The notes under the pieces are model-generated. The model did not search any database, was not told the origin of the DNA, and was given only the letters and a program-made list of their open reading frames with translations. 10,866 nt of DNA from B3-G11 sp039714175 (lineage in GTDB: Bacteria > Actinomycetota > Acidimicrobiia > Spongiisociales > UBA5794): contig JBDLJV010000062.1 in assembly GCA_039714175.1 (NCBI GenBank), positions 1 through 10,866 on the forward strand, given 5' to 3'. Shown here piece by piece: positions 4,427 through 10,866 of the stretch. The translations under genes and the position numbers were made by a program. The stretch's first letter is position 1. Every line of letters begins with the position of its first letter.

Positions 4427-5608
4427 CATGTCGTCGAGCGCAGACTGGATCCTCCGGCGAACATCCTCAGCTCGCTCGAGCTGATCGAGTGCATCGAGGT
4501 GGTGGGTCGGCGCCGAGGGCATGAACGGTGGAAGGAAACGGATCTTCCACCGGATCGGTAGCGGCACCGGGTTGAGTGCGACTGCGATTTCCTCGACACG
4601 TTGGTCAGGGAAGAAGAGGCGGATGAGCCTCGCAAGTCGTTTGGAAACCATGACAGCGGGGTGCACTTCTTCAGAACCGATGATCGCCACAGGCACGATC
4701 GGTACCGATGCTTCCTCGGCGAGCTCTGCGAAGCCTCCTCTTCCGAGGCGACCAACGCGGTAGGCCTCCCAAACAGGCTTCATGAACCCGCGCTCACCCT
4801 CCGGGAACACGCCCAGGAGGTGTCCGCGCTTGAGCAATTCCCGAGCGTCGTCACGCGCTGCGTACGCTGCGCCCACCTTCCGGTAGATGTGAGACACGCC
4901 CGGCAGCATGTTGAAGATCTCTGTCCCGATCACTCGAACCCGCCGCGGAATCCTTGCTTCATTCGCAACCGCGAGGCTCAGCATGGCGCCGTCGTAGGGG
5001 AACGCTGCCCCGCCATGATTGGCAACCAGGACGGCGGCACCATCCATCGGGACATTCTCGATGCCTTCAACCTCGACGCGGAAGTAGTCGAAGTACAAGA
5101 TGTTCAGGAGGTGCCAAGCCATCTCGGCGATTACCGGATCCAGCCCGAAGGAGTCGATGTCGTACGTCGCCAGTGAGAGCTGGCGCCACAACGGCGGCCA
5201 TGCCCCGAACCCGAGATGACCGGTGAGCGGGACGGCACGATCTGCGATCTCTCCACCGCCATGGAGTCCACACTGGCTTGAACCGACGACAACGGGAAGA
5301 CCACAGGGGTGGCCTTCGATGCTTGTCCAGTCGCAGTGGGTATTGGTATCGACGAACTCCTTGAGGCGGTCGTGGAGAGCTTGGCGCCTGGCTCTTGATT
5401 CAGCACGATCCTCGGGGGCGACGCCCGGAATCGGGAAGCTTCCCAATCCGCTGTGGTCGACGATGGAGGGCTCCGTTGCCGATACGGGATCTGCGAGGGC
5501 ATCGATGAGCTCGGCCTTGGTCATCGTGGATCGGCCGGCGAGATCGCGCTCTCGGGCTATGGCGACAAGTTCAGACTTGGTCAGGGCAGTGAGCTCGCTC
5601 CTGTTCAT
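4400..5608 (-). CDS. PlsC-type acyltransferase with N-terminal Rho_N-like and CxH zinc-like modules
   Basis: This 402-residue protein probably acylates a glycerolipid at the membrane. The layout is unusual. Residues 5-38 form a Rho_N/SAP-like module (LTKSELVAIARERDLAG, then RSTMTKAELIDAL), nearly identical to the C-terminus of the coiled-coil protein at 3318-3905. Residues 92-116 have C-x9-C-x10-C-x2-H followed by GGG, which looks like a small zinc site. Residues 165-390 are the LPLAT/PlsC domain. It has N197-H198 and D206 (a wider gap than the classical H-x4-D), RKVGA at 243-247, FPEGERG at 268-274, and VPIVPVAIIGSEE after it. ATG at 5608 is chosen because it overlaps the SDR stop as ATGA and the Rho_N-like module then starts the protein; an upstream start at 5659 would lie inside the SDR gene. 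The pairing with an SDR resembles galE2-Rv0502 of mycobacteria. The substrate is not known. Confidence 0.85.
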   Translation of the reverse strand: MNRSELTALTKSELVAIARERDLAGRSTMTKAELIDALADPVSATEPSIVDHSGLGSFPIPGVAPEDRAESRARRQALHDRLKEFVDTNTHCDWTSIEGHPCGLPVVVGSSQCGLHGGGEIADRAVPLTGHLGFGAWPPLWRQLSLATYDIDSFGLDPVIAEMAWHLLNILYFDYFRVEVEGIENVPMDGAAVLVANHGGAAFPYDGAMLSLAVANEARIPRRVRVIGTEIFNMLPGVSHIYRKVGAAYAARDDARELLKRGHLLGVFPEGERGFMKPVWEAYRVGRLGRGGFAELAEEASVPIVPVAIIGSEEVHPAVMVSKRLARLIRLFFPDQRVEEIAVALNPVPLPIRWKIRFLPPFMPSAPTHHLDALDQLERAEDVRRRIQSALDDMLSERRTAF

Positions 5609-6546
5609 TCCCGGTCCCGCCGATCTCGTCCATAGGCGTTGAGCACGGTCTGGCGACACGTGAGGGTTGGAGCGAATCCGAGTTCCTCGGTCATCGCTGT
5701 GGTGTCGACGACACGCCCGTGCTTGAGCAGGCTCTTGAGGTGTCCCGGGACGTTCACATCCAATCGGTGAAGCCCACGGATCGCCCCGTCGAACATCCGG
5801 CGGGGGAGGGGCTGGGGGATGCGGCGTCCGAGTCGCAGGACGCGTGACAGGTAGATCTGGCCGGGTGCCGCGATGTTGAATGTCCCTCCGATGTCATGGC
5901 CAGCAGCGAACTCGAGGGCATCGACAGCGTCGCTCTCATGGATGAACTGGAGCCTTGGGTCGAAGCCGAGCAGGGTTGGCACGGATGGCAGCGTTAGGTA
6001 GCGCGTGATCGGGTTTCTGATCTTCGGTCCGAAGATCGGAGCGAAGCGCAGCACTGTGAACTGGACGTCGGGATGCCGTTCGGCCGCTTCGCCGATGAAC
6101 CTCTCCATCTCCGTGAGGTCTCGCTGGAACCGGCTCGGCGTCCCCTGCGGGCGAGTTGTTTCGGTGAGCACGGATGGATTGCGAGGGCTGGCCCCGTAGA
6201 AGGTCGTGTCGGACTTGACGATCACCTGGCGGATCGTGTCGAGTCGTTCGATGGCGCCGAAGAGGGCGAGGGACCCGACGATCCGCTCCTCGGCTTCGGT
6301 GTTCTTTCCAGCCTCTGATCTCGGGTGGACCGATTGGAGGTGGAACACGATGTGGGGCTGCACCTCAAGCACGTATCGGGCCAGCGTCAATCGATCGAGC
6401 GAGAGTTTGCGGAAATCTGAGTTGAACTTCACGCGCGGGGTGCGGTCATCGACTCCGAAGACGGTGGTATCCGGCCGTGCCTCGAGGCGTCGGGCAAGAT
6501 TGCCGCCTGTCCAGCTCGCAGCACCTGTGATCAGAATCCGTTGCAT
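5605..6546 (-). CDS. Extended SDR (NAD-dependent epimerase/dehydratase family), catalytic motif degenerate
   Basis: The 313-residue protein has the extended short-chain dehydrogenase fold. A dinucleotide loop ITGAASWTGG lies at residues 6-15, with Ser at the middle Gly of TGxxGxxG, and an acidic end to strand 2 (GVDD, 31-34). VFHLQSVHP is at 67-75 and KSDTTFYG at 111-118. FTVLRFAPIFGP and the FIHESDAVDALEFA segment of the C-terminal part follow. The usual Y-x3-K catalytic pair reads F140-x3-L144, so standard epimerase chemistry is doubtful; it may bind a nucleotide sugar or NAD as a sensor, or use another mechanism. ATG at 6546 gives the canonical MQRILITG start; a GTG at 6570 in frame adds eight residues. 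The stop overlaps the acyltransferase ATG. The gene order resembles galE2-Rv0502 of mycobacteria, whose SDR is, as I recall, also divergent at this motif. Confidence 0.82.
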   Translation of the reverse strand: MQRILITGAASWTGGNLARRLEARPDTTVFGVDDRTPRVKFNSDFRKLSLDRLTLARYVLEVQPHIVFHLQSVHPRSEAGKNTEAEERIVGSLALFGAIERLDTIRQVIVKSDTTFYGASPRNPSVLTETTRPQGTPSRFQRDLTEMERFIGEAAERHPDVQFTVLRFAPIFGPKIRNPITRYLTLPSVPTLLGFDPRLQFIHESDAVDALEFAAGHDIGGTFNIAAPGQIYLSRVLRLGRRIPQPLPRRMFDGAIRGLHRLDVNVPGHLKSLLKHGRVVDTTAMTEELGFAPTLTCRQTVLNAYGRDRRDRE

Positions 6547-6569
6547 TCGCTCATCAGGGTAGAACGACA

Positions 6570-6710
6570 CCAGAAGTCAGACATCAGAAGTCGGAACGCT
6601 TCGCTTTCGGAACGCTTCGCTCTCAGAAGTCAGACTCAGGAATCCGACGTCTGATAGTGAGCGAAGCGAGCGTTCCGAATTCTGAGAATGAGCGAAGCGA
6701 GTGCTCTGAT
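6570..6710. repeat. Heptamer and 16-bp repeats with inverted copies
   Basis: Four heptamers CCAGAAG, TCAGACA, TCAGAAG, TCGGAAC (6570-6597) run into two tandem 16-base units TCGGAACGCTTCGCT(T/C) at 6591-6606 and 6607-6622. Two direct 13-base copies TGAGCGAAGCGAG lie at 6658-6670 and 6689-6701, largely complementary to the 16-base units. Parts recur, inverted, at 4295-4380. The block fills the divergent gap between the SDR gene and tyrA, so promoters of both must lie in or beside it. A TAGCCT -10-like box at 6718-6723 is the only candidate seen for tyrA. Confidence 0.75.
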
Positions 6711-6758
6711 CTCTGATTAGCCTCGATGTGGCAGACACAGACACAGGGAGAGCGCCGG

Positions 6759-7778
6759 ATGCCGACTGCCGGGATCATCGGGACAGGGTTGATTGGCGGC
6801 TCGGTTGCCGTGGGTCTCTCGGGTGCCGGTTGGGATGTGATCGGGTTCGACGCGGACCCGGACACTCTTCGCACGGCTCGTGAGCGCGGACTTGTAGACA
6901 CTTCCGTCGATTCGGTGGCGGGCATTGTGGCCGCGGAGCCCGACGTCATCGTCGTGGCGGCACCACCGAAGGCAACGATCGAGATACTGTCGAATCTGGA
7001 TACGGGCCTCGTGGTGATGGACGTCGCCGGGATCAAGAGTGACGTGGTGGCGGCGGCTGGGCATCTGCCGAAGTTCGTGGGAACGCATCCGATGGCAGGG
7101 CGCGAGACATCTGGGCCAGCATCGGCTTCGCCGGCGCTCTTCAAGGGTGCAAATTGGATCATCGTTGAGGGTTCGCCACCCGAGGCGACGGAACAGGTGG
7201 CCGGGGTCGTCCAGGCGTTGGGAGCAAACCCGGTTCTGATGTCTGCCGAAGCCCACGACAGAGTGGTGGCCGCCGTGAGCCACCTGCCGCAATTGCTTGC
7301 CGCCGGATTGCTCGGATCGGCGGCGGAAACCGAGGATGCGCTGATGCTCGCCGCAGGGAGCTTCCGAGACCTCACGCGTGTCGCTGCCTCTCAGCCACTC
7401 CCGTGGGTCGAGATCCTCAAGTCGAACGAGGCGGCTGTCAGCGCTGCCATCGATGCCTTGCGTGATCATCTCGACCGAGTTGAAGCAGCGATTGCCGCTC
7501 CGGACGACACACTGCTCTCGTATCTCTCCCGATCCCGCGATGTTCGAAGATCTCTGGGTGCCCCGGTCATGCCTGTCCGGATCAGCCTTGCCGACGAACC
7601 GGGCGAGATCGCTCGTGTGGGTCAGGCGCTCGCAGAGTCCCATGTCGATGTGCGGGATATCCAGATTCGCCATGCTCCACACGGTGGTGGCGGTGTGCTG
7701 ACGGTCTCTGTGCGTGCGGGTGAGGAAGAGGCTCTCAGGCACTCACTCGACGATGTCGGCTTGACCACGCTTCCTTGA
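6759..7778 (+). CDS. tyrA: Prephenate dehydrogenase with C-terminal ACT domain
   Basis: TyrA oxidatively decarboxylates prephenate to 4-hydroxyphenylpyruvate with NAD, the branch-point step of tyrosine synthesis in the cytosol. Residues 4-20 carry the Rossmann loop GIIGTGLIGGSVA. FVGTHPMAG ends at residue 114, and the VSHLPQL motif around H175 is the family catalytic/substrate His region. Residues about 270-339 look like an ACT domain (PVRISLADEPGEIARVGQAL ... VDVRDIQIRHA), which in TyrA proteins usually senses tyrosine. The 339-residue length is normal for the ACT-bearing form. I chose ATG at 6759, because GGGAGAG precedes it by about 7 bases and the Rossmann strand follows at once. An in-frame ATG at 6726 would add eleven residues. 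It leads the rightward gene group, with 42 bases before the next gene. Confidence 0.93.
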   Translation: MPTAGIIGTGLIGGSVAVGLSGAGWDVIGFDADPDTLRTARERGLVDTSVDSVAGIVAAEPDVIVVAAPPKATIEILSNLDTGLVVMDVAGIKSDVVAAAGHLPKFVGTHPMAGRETSGPASASPALFKGANWIIVEGSPPEATEQVAGVVQALGANPVLMSAEAHDRVVAAVSHLPQLLAAGLLGSAAETEDALMLAAGSFRDLTRVAASQPLPWVEILKSNEAAVSAAIDALRDHLDRVEAAIAAPDDTLLSYLSRSRDVRRSLGAPVMPVRISLADEPGEIARVGQALAESHVDVRDIQIRHAPHGGGGVLTVSVRAGEEEALRHSLDDVGLTTLP

Positions 7779-7805
7779 CCTACCGATCTCCAGTTCGTCT
7801 ACGCT
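7775..7805 (+). promoter_or_regulatory. Possible internal promoter before the GCS2-type ligase gene
   Basis: TTGACC (7775-7780) overlaps the tyrA stop, and TACGCT (7800-7805) follows after 19 bases, slightly long. The strong AGGAGGG site at 7811-7817 would lie right at the 5' end of such a transcript. Read-through from tyrA is equally possible. Confidence 0.35.
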
Positions 7806-7820
7806 GACAGAGGAGGGAGC

Positions 7821-8957
7821 ATGATTCCAGAGACACCGACATTCACCATCGGGATGGAAGAGGAATACTTCGTTGTGGACCGGGAGACGCGTGATCTCGT
7901 TCCCGGTCTTCCCGACTCCCTCCTCAAGAAGCTGGAGAATCCGCCGGTTGGCGCCACGAGTCCTGAGTTCATTCGCTCCCAGGTAGAGATCGGGACTCCA
8001 GTGAGCGCCGACGTATCCGAGCTGTCCGAGCATCTCAGGGCGATGCGTCGTTTCGTGGCCGACACCGTGTCCGAACACAACATGGCGATCATCGCGGCCT
8101 CCACGCATCCGTTCGCCATCTGGGGAGACCAGAAGCACGTGAACAAGGAGCGGTACAACCTCTTGGCGCAGGCACTCCAGGGGGTGGTGCGACGCCTCCT
8201 CATCTGCGGCATGCATGTGCACGTGGGCATCGAGAACAAGGATCTACGGATCGATCTGATGAACCAGGTGGCCTACTTCCTGCCGTACGTCCTCGCCCTT
8301 TCGGGATCATCGCCCTTCTGGCAGGGGACTGACACGGGCCTGAAGAGCTACCGGCCCGCGGTGTTCAGAGCACTGCCGCGAACAGGCCTTCCCGATGAGT
8401 TCCTCAGCTGGTCGGATTACGAGAGGCACGTTGAGATGCTCGTCAACACGGGCGTGATCGAGGATGCATCCAAGCTCTGGTGGGACATCCGGCCTTCGAA
8501 CCAGTACCCAACCGTGGAGATGCGTTCCTCGGACATATGCACGCGTTACGAGGACGGGATCACCATCGCAGCGCTGTATCAAGCCCTTCTTGCGACGCTG
8601 TACGAGCGTCGGATGCACAACCAGAGATGGCGGGTCTACTCGAGGATGCTCCTTTCGGAGAACACGTGGAGGGCTCAGCGCTATGGGATCGACGAGTCGC
8701 TGATCGATTTTGGGAGATCGAAGCTCGTACCGATGCGCGAACTCATCGTTGAGCTCGTACAACTTGTCTACGAGCAGGCTCGGATTCTTGGTTCGCTTGA
8801 TCAGGTGTTGCGCGCCCAGCAGATCGTCGAGGGGGGGACAAGCGCGGACCGTCAACGGGCCGTGTATGAGAACGCGTTGTCCGACGGAGCGGACAACGAA
8901 GAGGCGCTCAGGGAGGTCGTGGATCACCTGATCGCAGAGACGGTGGAGGGCTTGTGA
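7821..8957 (+). CDS. Carboxylate-amine ligase of the glutamate-cysteine ligase GCS2 (YbdK) family
   Basis: The 378-residue protein matches the YbdK/GCS2 family, ATP-dependent enzymes of the glutamine-synthetase-like superfamily that join a carboxylate to an amine, classically Glu and Cys. Landmarks are FTIGMEEEYFVVD at residues 8-20 (metal and ATP ligands), SQVEIGTPV, IIAASTHPFAIW, CGMHVHVGI near 130-138, KSYRPAVFRALP, WWDIRPS and TVEMRSSDICT near 231-241. The length is usual for the family. AGGAGGG lies a few bases before the ATG. The GTG of nadE overlaps its stop (GTGA), so expression is coupled. Known members have weak glutamate-cysteine ligase activity or act on other amines, so I do not assign gshA or egtA. 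No second thiol-synthesis gene is in view. Mycothiol-producing actinobacteria use EgtA for ergothioneine, but its partner genes are absent here. Confidence 0.88.
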   Translation: MIPETPTFTIGMEEEYFVVDRETRDLVPGLPDSLLKKLENPPVGATSPEFIRSQVEIGTPVSADVSELSEHLRAMRRFVADTVSEHNMAIIAASTHPFAIWGDQKHVNKERYNLLAQALQGVVRRLLICGMHVHVGIENKDLRIDLMNQVAYFLPYVLALSGSSPFWQGTDTGLKSYRPAVFRALPRTGLPDEFLSWSDYERHVEMLVNTGVIEDASKLWWDIRPSNQYPTVEMRSSDICTRYEDGITIAALYQALLATLYERRMHNQRWRVYSRMLLSENTWRAQRYGIDESLIDFGRSKLVPMRELIVELVQLVYEQARILGSLDQVLRAQQIVEGGTSADRQRAVYENALSDGADNEEALREVVDHLIAETVEGL

Positions 8958-10660
8958 CACGAAGCCTTCGTGTCGCCGGAGCGCAGCTGGACCTCGTTGT
9001 CGGCGACCTTGCCGGAAACGAACGGAAGGTCCTCGATGCAATGGCATGGGCCGAGGAGCGCGATGCTGACGTCCTCCTCCTGCCGGAACTTGCCGTAACG
9101 GGCTATCCACCTGAGGACCTCGTACTTCGCAACGGGTTCGTTGACGACAATCTTGAGGCCCTTGATCGCCTCGCCCAGGCATCCGGCTCGACGGCGACCA
9201 TCGTCGGTTTCGTGGATCGCCTGGTCGAGAGTCAGAAAGATGACGACGCGATCGGGCGTTCGGCGACGAACGCAGCAGCCGTGATCACCGGAGGCCGGAT
9301 TGCGGGCATCTATCACAAGAGCCTTCTGCCGACATACGGCGTCTTTGACGAGGGTCGCTACTTCGCAGAAGGTCGAACACCGTTGACGCTGCACGAGATC
9401 GGGGGCGTGGCCGCCGGTGTGTCGATCTGTGAGGACATCTGGGATGTCGATGGTCCTCCGACCGGGCAAGCTGTCGGCGGGGCGCAGGTGTTGTTCAACA
9501 TCAACGGCTCGCCTTATCACGTCGGAAAGAGTGCTGATCGCCTCCAGATGCTCAAGGACAGGGCGATTTCCGGTGACGTGCATGTCGTGTACGTGAATGC
9601 AGTTGGAGCCCAGGATGAACTCGTCTTCGATGGTGCCTCCATGGTGATCGCTCCTGACGGGACGCTCATCCACCGGTCCCCGCAGTTCGTGGAGGACCGG
9701 TTCGTTGTGGATCTCGCGATCGAGGGGCACCCGGCGCCGCTGCTGCCGGTCGTTGCTGTCTCCGAGCATCGGGGGCAACCTGCGATCCTGACAGAACCAA
9801 CCGTCGCTCCGGAACTCGGAGAACTTGGAGAGGTATACGAAGCGCTCGTGACGGGCCTCGGTGGCTACGTGCGGAAGAACGGCTTCAAGGAAGTAGTCGT
9901 CGGACTCTCGGGTGGCATCGATTCGGCACTCACGGCGGCGATCGCTGCCGATGCCCTCGGCCCGAAGGCCGTGCACGGGATCACTATGCCCACTCGTTTC
10001 TCGTCGGAAGGATCCGTGGCTGACTCATACGATCTTGCCGATCGGCTCGGCATCCGTATCGACACGATTCCCATCGAGGGCCTCTTCGCCGGCTTCCTCG
10101 AAGCGCTCGATCCACTCTTCGCCAATACTCCGGCCAACGTTGCCGAGGAGAATCTGCAGGCAAGGATCCGCGGGACGATCCTCATGGCCGTGTCGAACAA
10201 ATTCGGGGGCATGGTTGTCGCCACCGGGAACAAGTCCGAGATGGCGGTGGGCTATGCGACGTTGTATGGGGACATGGCGGGCGGCTTCGCTGTCTTGAAA
10301 GACGTGTACAAGACGATGGTGTACGACCTGTCTCGTTGGAGGAACAGCCGGGGTGAGGTGATCCCGCACTCGATCATCGACAAGGAACCGTCAGCCGAAC
10401 TCAGGGAGGATCAACGGGATTCCGATTCTCTCCCGCCTTATCCGATGCTCGATGAGATCCTCCACAGGTATATCGAGTTGGACATGACCGCTGACGAGAT
10501 CGTCGCTGCCGGTTACGACGACTCGCTCTCACACGCGATAGCCACCATGGTCGATCGGAACGAGTACAAGCGTCGTCAGTCTGCTCCGGGCGTCAGGATC
10601 ACGGAGAAGGCCTTCGGCCGGGATCGCAGGCTTCCGATCACGAACTGGTTCCGGCCATGA
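8954..10660 (+). CDS. nadE: Glutamine-dependent NAD+ synthetase
   Basis: The 568-residue enzyme makes NAD from deamido-NAD, ATP and glutamine, the last step of NAD synthesis. Its N-terminal nitrilase-type glutaminase domain (about 1-270) has the Glu-Lys-Cys triad: E45 in LLLPELAVTGYPPEDL, K122 in YHKSLLPTYG, and C159 in VSICEDIWD. The C-terminal synthetase domain (about 290-568) has the ATP-PPi loop SGGIDS at 319-324. Further motifs are MPTRFSSEGS, NLQARIRGTILMAVSN, GNKSEMAVGYATLYGDMAGGFAVLKD and the late KRRQSAPGVRIT. This two-domain form supplies its own ammonia, unlike the short ammonia-dependent NadE. The GTG at 8954 overlaps the ligase stop (GTGA), with GGAGGG just upstream; the stop overlaps the aminotransferase ATG (ATGA). 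All key residues are present, so it should be active. Confidence 0.96.
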   Translation: MTRSLRVAGAQLDLVVGDLAGNERKVLDAMAWAEERDADVLLLPELAVTGYPPEDLVLRNGFVDDNLEALDRLAQASGSTATIVGFVDRLVESQKDDDAIGRSATNAAAVITGGRIAGIYHKSLLPTYGVFDEGRYFAEGRTPLTLHEIGGVAAGVSICEDIWDVDGPPTGQAVGGAQVLFNINGSPYHVGKSADRLQMLKDRAISGDVHVVYVNAVGAQDELVFDGASMVIAPDGTLIHRSPQFVEDRFVVDLAIEGHPAPLLPVVAVSEHRGQPAILTEPTVAPELGELGEVYEALVTGLGGYVRKNGFKEVVVGLSGGIDSALTAAIAADALGPKAVHGITMPTRFSSEGSVADSYDLADRLGIRIDTIPIEGLFAGFLEALDPLFANTPANVAEENLQARIRGTILMAVSNKFGGMVVATGNKSEMAVGYATLYGDMAGGFAVLKDVYKTMVYDLSRWRNSRGEVIPHSIIDKEPSAELREDQRDSDSLPPYPMLDEILHRYIELDMTADEIVAAGYDDSLSHAIATMVDRNEYKRRQSAPGVRITEKAFGRDRRLPITNWFRP

Positions 10661-10866
10661 GGACCCGAGCAATCGGACCGGTTCTGATGAACGGTGTAGC
10701 CACCGCTCCGGGTGACGCTGCTGTGTCTGTGTTCGACGTTGGTTTCCAGCGCGGATACGGCTGCTTCGAGGCGATGCGTTCCTACGACGGTCAGGTCTTC
10801 CGGCTCGATGGTCATCTCGATCGACTCGAGCGCAGCGCAGAGCATCTGCGCATCGGGTTGGCAGAG
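10657..10866 (+). CDS. Class-IV aminotransferase (IlvE/PabC family), 3' end beyond window
   Basis: Only the first 70 codons are present and the frame is open to the window edge. The start is ATG at 10657, overlapping the nadE TGA as ATGA. The N-terminus has the fold-type IV pattern: VLMNGVATAPGDAAVSVFDVGFQ, then RGYGCFEAMRSYDGQVFRL, then DGHLDRLERSAEHLRI. This PLP family includes branched-chain aminotransferase, D-amino-acid transaminase and aminodeoxychorismate lyase; the lysine that binds PLP lies beyond the edge. FEAMR and the GHLDRLERSA segment fit both IlvE and PabC, so I give no symbol. It is the fourth member of the rightward group. Confidence 0.85.
   Translation, partial: MRTRAIGPVLMNGVATAPGDAAVSVFDVGFQRGYGCFEAMRSYDGQVFRLDGHLDRLERSAEHLRIGLAE

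Noticed and set aside
6717..7742. Long open frame on the minus strand opposite tyrA
   Set aside because: It is antisense to a clear TyrA, its composition is Arg/His-rich without domain features, and it runs into the repeat block.
8924..9976. Long open frame on the minus strand opposite nadE
   Set aside because: It lies antisense to a fully recognisable NadE with all catalytic motifs, has no recognisable domain, and follows from codon bias in a GC-rich gene.

Overview
The window looks like a piece of an actinobacterial chromosome. I favour an uncultured member of the Acidimicrobiia or a relative, from protein content rather than any marker gene. The base composition is moderately GC-rich and the genes are tightly packed. 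There is a DivIVA-domain coiled-coil protein, an excisionase-type HTH protein and an SDR/acyltransferase gene pair of the kind seen in mycobacteria. Several genes start without a Shine-Dalgarno site, with a TANNNT box 6-7 bases before the start codon, as in leaderless actinobacterial transcripts. No rRNA, tRNA, IS element, prophage or CRISPR array was found.

Layout. Positions 224-583 (+) encode a small three-helix membrane protein. It faces a DivIVA-domain protein (764-1693, -) across a hairpin and a terminator. From a divergent promoter region run an excisionase-type HTH protein (1823-2062, +), a MobA-like nucleotidyltransferase (2082-2654, +) and a DUF4332-type helix-hairpin-helix protein (2741-3145, +). 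A bidirectional terminator (3248-3281) separates these from a minus-strand block. That block, in order of transcription, is a degenerate SDR epimerase (6546-5605), a PlsC-type acyltransferase (5608-4400), an XRE regulator (4252-3902) and an apolipoprotein/phasin-like coiled-coil protein (3905-3318). From 6759 to the right edge runs a plus-strand group: tyrA (prephenate dehydrogenase), a GCS2/YbdK-type carboxylate-amine ligase, glutamine-dependent nadE, and the start of a class-IV aminotransferase. Its last three genes overlap by GTGA/ATGA.

How genes may work together. The XRE regulator and the coiled-coil protein overlap and share a promoter that carries a striking inverted-repeat operator. 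The pair resembles Rv0474-hbhA of mycobacteria and MLDSR-MLDS of Rhodococcus, where the coat protein covers lipid droplets and binds DNA through its C-terminus. Here the Lys-rich tail is replaced by a Rho_N/SAP-like module, and almost the same module sits at the N-terminus of the neighbouring acyltransferase. I infer a lipid-inclusion module in which the coat protein and a lipid-making enzyme share one nucleic-acid-binding or docking domain.

A second theme is repeats. Most intergenic gaps are filled with arrays of 7-bp units (CGANNNN, CAGAGAN, GTANTAC, TCAGAAG types). One array supplies the C-terminus and stop codon of the HTH gene and the putative -10 box of the next gene.
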